Source: Enterococcus caccae ATCC BAA-1240 (GTDB taxonomy: Bacteria; Bacillota; Bacilli; Lactobacillales; Enterococcaceae). From it: a DNA stretch of 64,000 bases. Both the position numbers and the translations under genes were made by a program. The notes below the pieces were generated by a model that worked only from the letters and a program-made list of their open reading frames with translations, was not told the DNA's origin and searched no databases. Positions 61,553-64,000 of the stretch are shown here, one piece after another; position 1 is the first letter of the stretch; every line of letters starts with the position of its first letter. Where the stretch lies: NCBI RefSeq assembly GCF_000407145.1, contig NZ_KE136472.1, positions 1,035,658 to 1,099,657 of the forward strand, in the 5' to 3' direction.

Positions 61553-61732
61553 ACCCCACCTTCTAATTTTATCATTTGAATAACTGTATCTTATTTATTC
61601 TTAACAGTCAATTGTCAAAAACTTCTTTGTTCTTTTTTCAAGTATAACATATTATAAAGAAATCAATTGATCAAGTAAAAAAGTATAACTTTTGAATGAA
61701 TGATCAAAAATTATACTTTTTTAAAATTGCAG
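61553..61732. other. Gap between pyrE and carbonic anhydrase gene
   Basis: Contains the pyrE terminator (61676-61724) and, further on, AT-rich sequence that should hold the promoter of the carbonic anhydrase and LysR genes; no convincing box pair was found. Confidence 0.3.
61676..61724 (-). terminator. Terminator of the pyr operon
   Basis: AAAAAGTATAA.TTTTGA and TCAAAA.TTATACTTTTT form a long stem with one mismatch; T and A runs on both sides. It follows pyrE on the minus strand. Confidence 0.85.
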
Positions 61733-62364
61733 CTATTTGTTTAACCAATTTTCAGGGTCTTGCTTCCAGTCTTTTAATAATACAACATCATTTGCTTCGA
61801 TATAATTTGACTCTAATGCTGCATCAATCAATGTTGAATAATTTGTTAAAGTAATTAAGTCCATTTTTTGTGCTTCAAAATTTTCTTTCCCTTTTGGTAA
61901 TTCATACGTAAAAATCGCTGCAACACCTAACACATCAGCACCTTCACGTTTGGCAGCATCTGCTGCTTCAAGCACACTTCCCCCAGTTGAAATCAAATCT
62001 TCGATCACAACCATTTTTTGACCTTTAAAAATACGGCCTTCGATTTGATTGCCTTTACCATGTTCTTTTGCTTTACTGCGAATGTAAACCATAGGTAAAT
62101 CTAAAATATCTGCTACCCAAGCAGCATGCGCAATCCCAGCAGTTGCAGTTCCTGCAATCACTTGAACATCTGGATAGGCTTCTTTTATTTTGTCTGCTAG
62201 TCCTTTGGCGATATCTTTACGAACAACAGGATAGCTCATTGTAATCCGATTATCGCAATAGATCGGGCTCTTGAGGCCGCTCGCCCACGTAAAAGGTTCA
62301 GTTGGACTTAGAAATACTGCTTCAATTTCTAATAAATCTTTCGCAATCGCTTTAGCTAGTTCTG

Positions 62365-62368
<4 letters not shown>
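61733..62368 (-). CDS. pyrE: Orotate phosphoribosyltransferase
   Basis: A 211-aa enzyme that adds PRPP to orotate. The PRPP loop is [20 protein letters not shown] near residue 118, and [15 protein letters not shown] near 25 and TATAGIAHA near 80 are also typical. The start at 62368 overlaps the pyrF stop by 4 bases; an ATG at 62386 lies inside pyrF without a ribosome site. It is the last gene of the visible pyr operon, followed by a terminator. Confidence 0.95.

Positions 62369-64000
<1,632 letters not shown>

Overview
The window looks like chromosomal DNA of a low-GC Gram-positive bacterium of the Enterococcus type, near Enterococcus faecalis but not assignable to a species by eye. Support: an AT-rich composition, strong AGGAGG ribosome sites, many Rho-independent terminators, and typical Lactobacillales gene sets (rpsP-khpA, ylxM-ffh, scpAB-rluB, der-hup, ReoY/YpiA, MupG, YitT, class 1B pyrD). 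I see no prophage, insertion sequence, CRISPR array, tRNA or rRNA.

Region by region. (1) 1-8454, minus strand: a complete operon from DAHP synthase through chorismate to tyrosine and phenylalanine (aroE-aroF-aroB-aroC-tyrA-aroA-aroK-pheA; pheA runs off the left edge). It has a consensus promoter and a roughly 310-base leader. The leader holds a Tyr/Phe-rich leader peptide and a ladder of mutually exclusive hairpins ending in a terminator just before aroE; this is the most interesting item. (2) 8.5-17 kb: small metabolic genes (quinone oxidoreductase, thioesterase, cca, dapB, mazG), a YitT membrane protein, and an operon of an AroB-like degenerate protein, the TPR protein YpiA and ReoY. (3) 17.6-28.8 kb: a secreted protein, HU, Der, an acylating aldehyde dehydrogenase with a cre-like site and a divergent AraC-type response regulator with a degenerate receiver, RpsA, Cmk, a LysM protein, RecQ, YpbB and ferredoxin. 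(4) 29-40 kb: a hydrolase, an FMN riboswitch with the riboflavin transporter RibU, rluB-scpB-scpA-ribT-xerD, a hydrolase, a Nudix protein, MupG and a cyclophilin lipoprotein. (5) 39.7-49.7 kb, the accessory part: a large nested inverted repeat, a YxeA-family pseudogene, a TetR regulator, a DUF1576 membrane protein with a coupled small protein, rpsP-khpA, a decayed membrane-protein gene, and a GntR-controlled ABC exporter operon with a visible operator. (6) 49.9-57 kb: ylxM-ffh, the PhoP-PhoR two-component system, and pstS behind a four-repeat Pho box. (7) 57-64 kb: two aminotransferases, a LysR regulator with a cytosolic alpha-carbonic anhydrase, and the distal part of the pyrimidine operon (pyrD-pyrF-pyrE).

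Links between genes. The aro operon and the two aminotransferases (57.0-59.5 kb) together could close the Tyr/Phe pathways. PhoPR plus the Pho box in front of pstS form a local phosphate-starvation circuit. The carbonic anhydrase beside the pyr genes could supply bicarbonate for carbamoyl phosphate (inference). A composite palindromic repeat occurs three times in intergenic gaps between 49.7 and 57 kb. Start codons were moved from the longest reading frame wherever a Shine-Dalgarno sequence clearly favoured an internal start.
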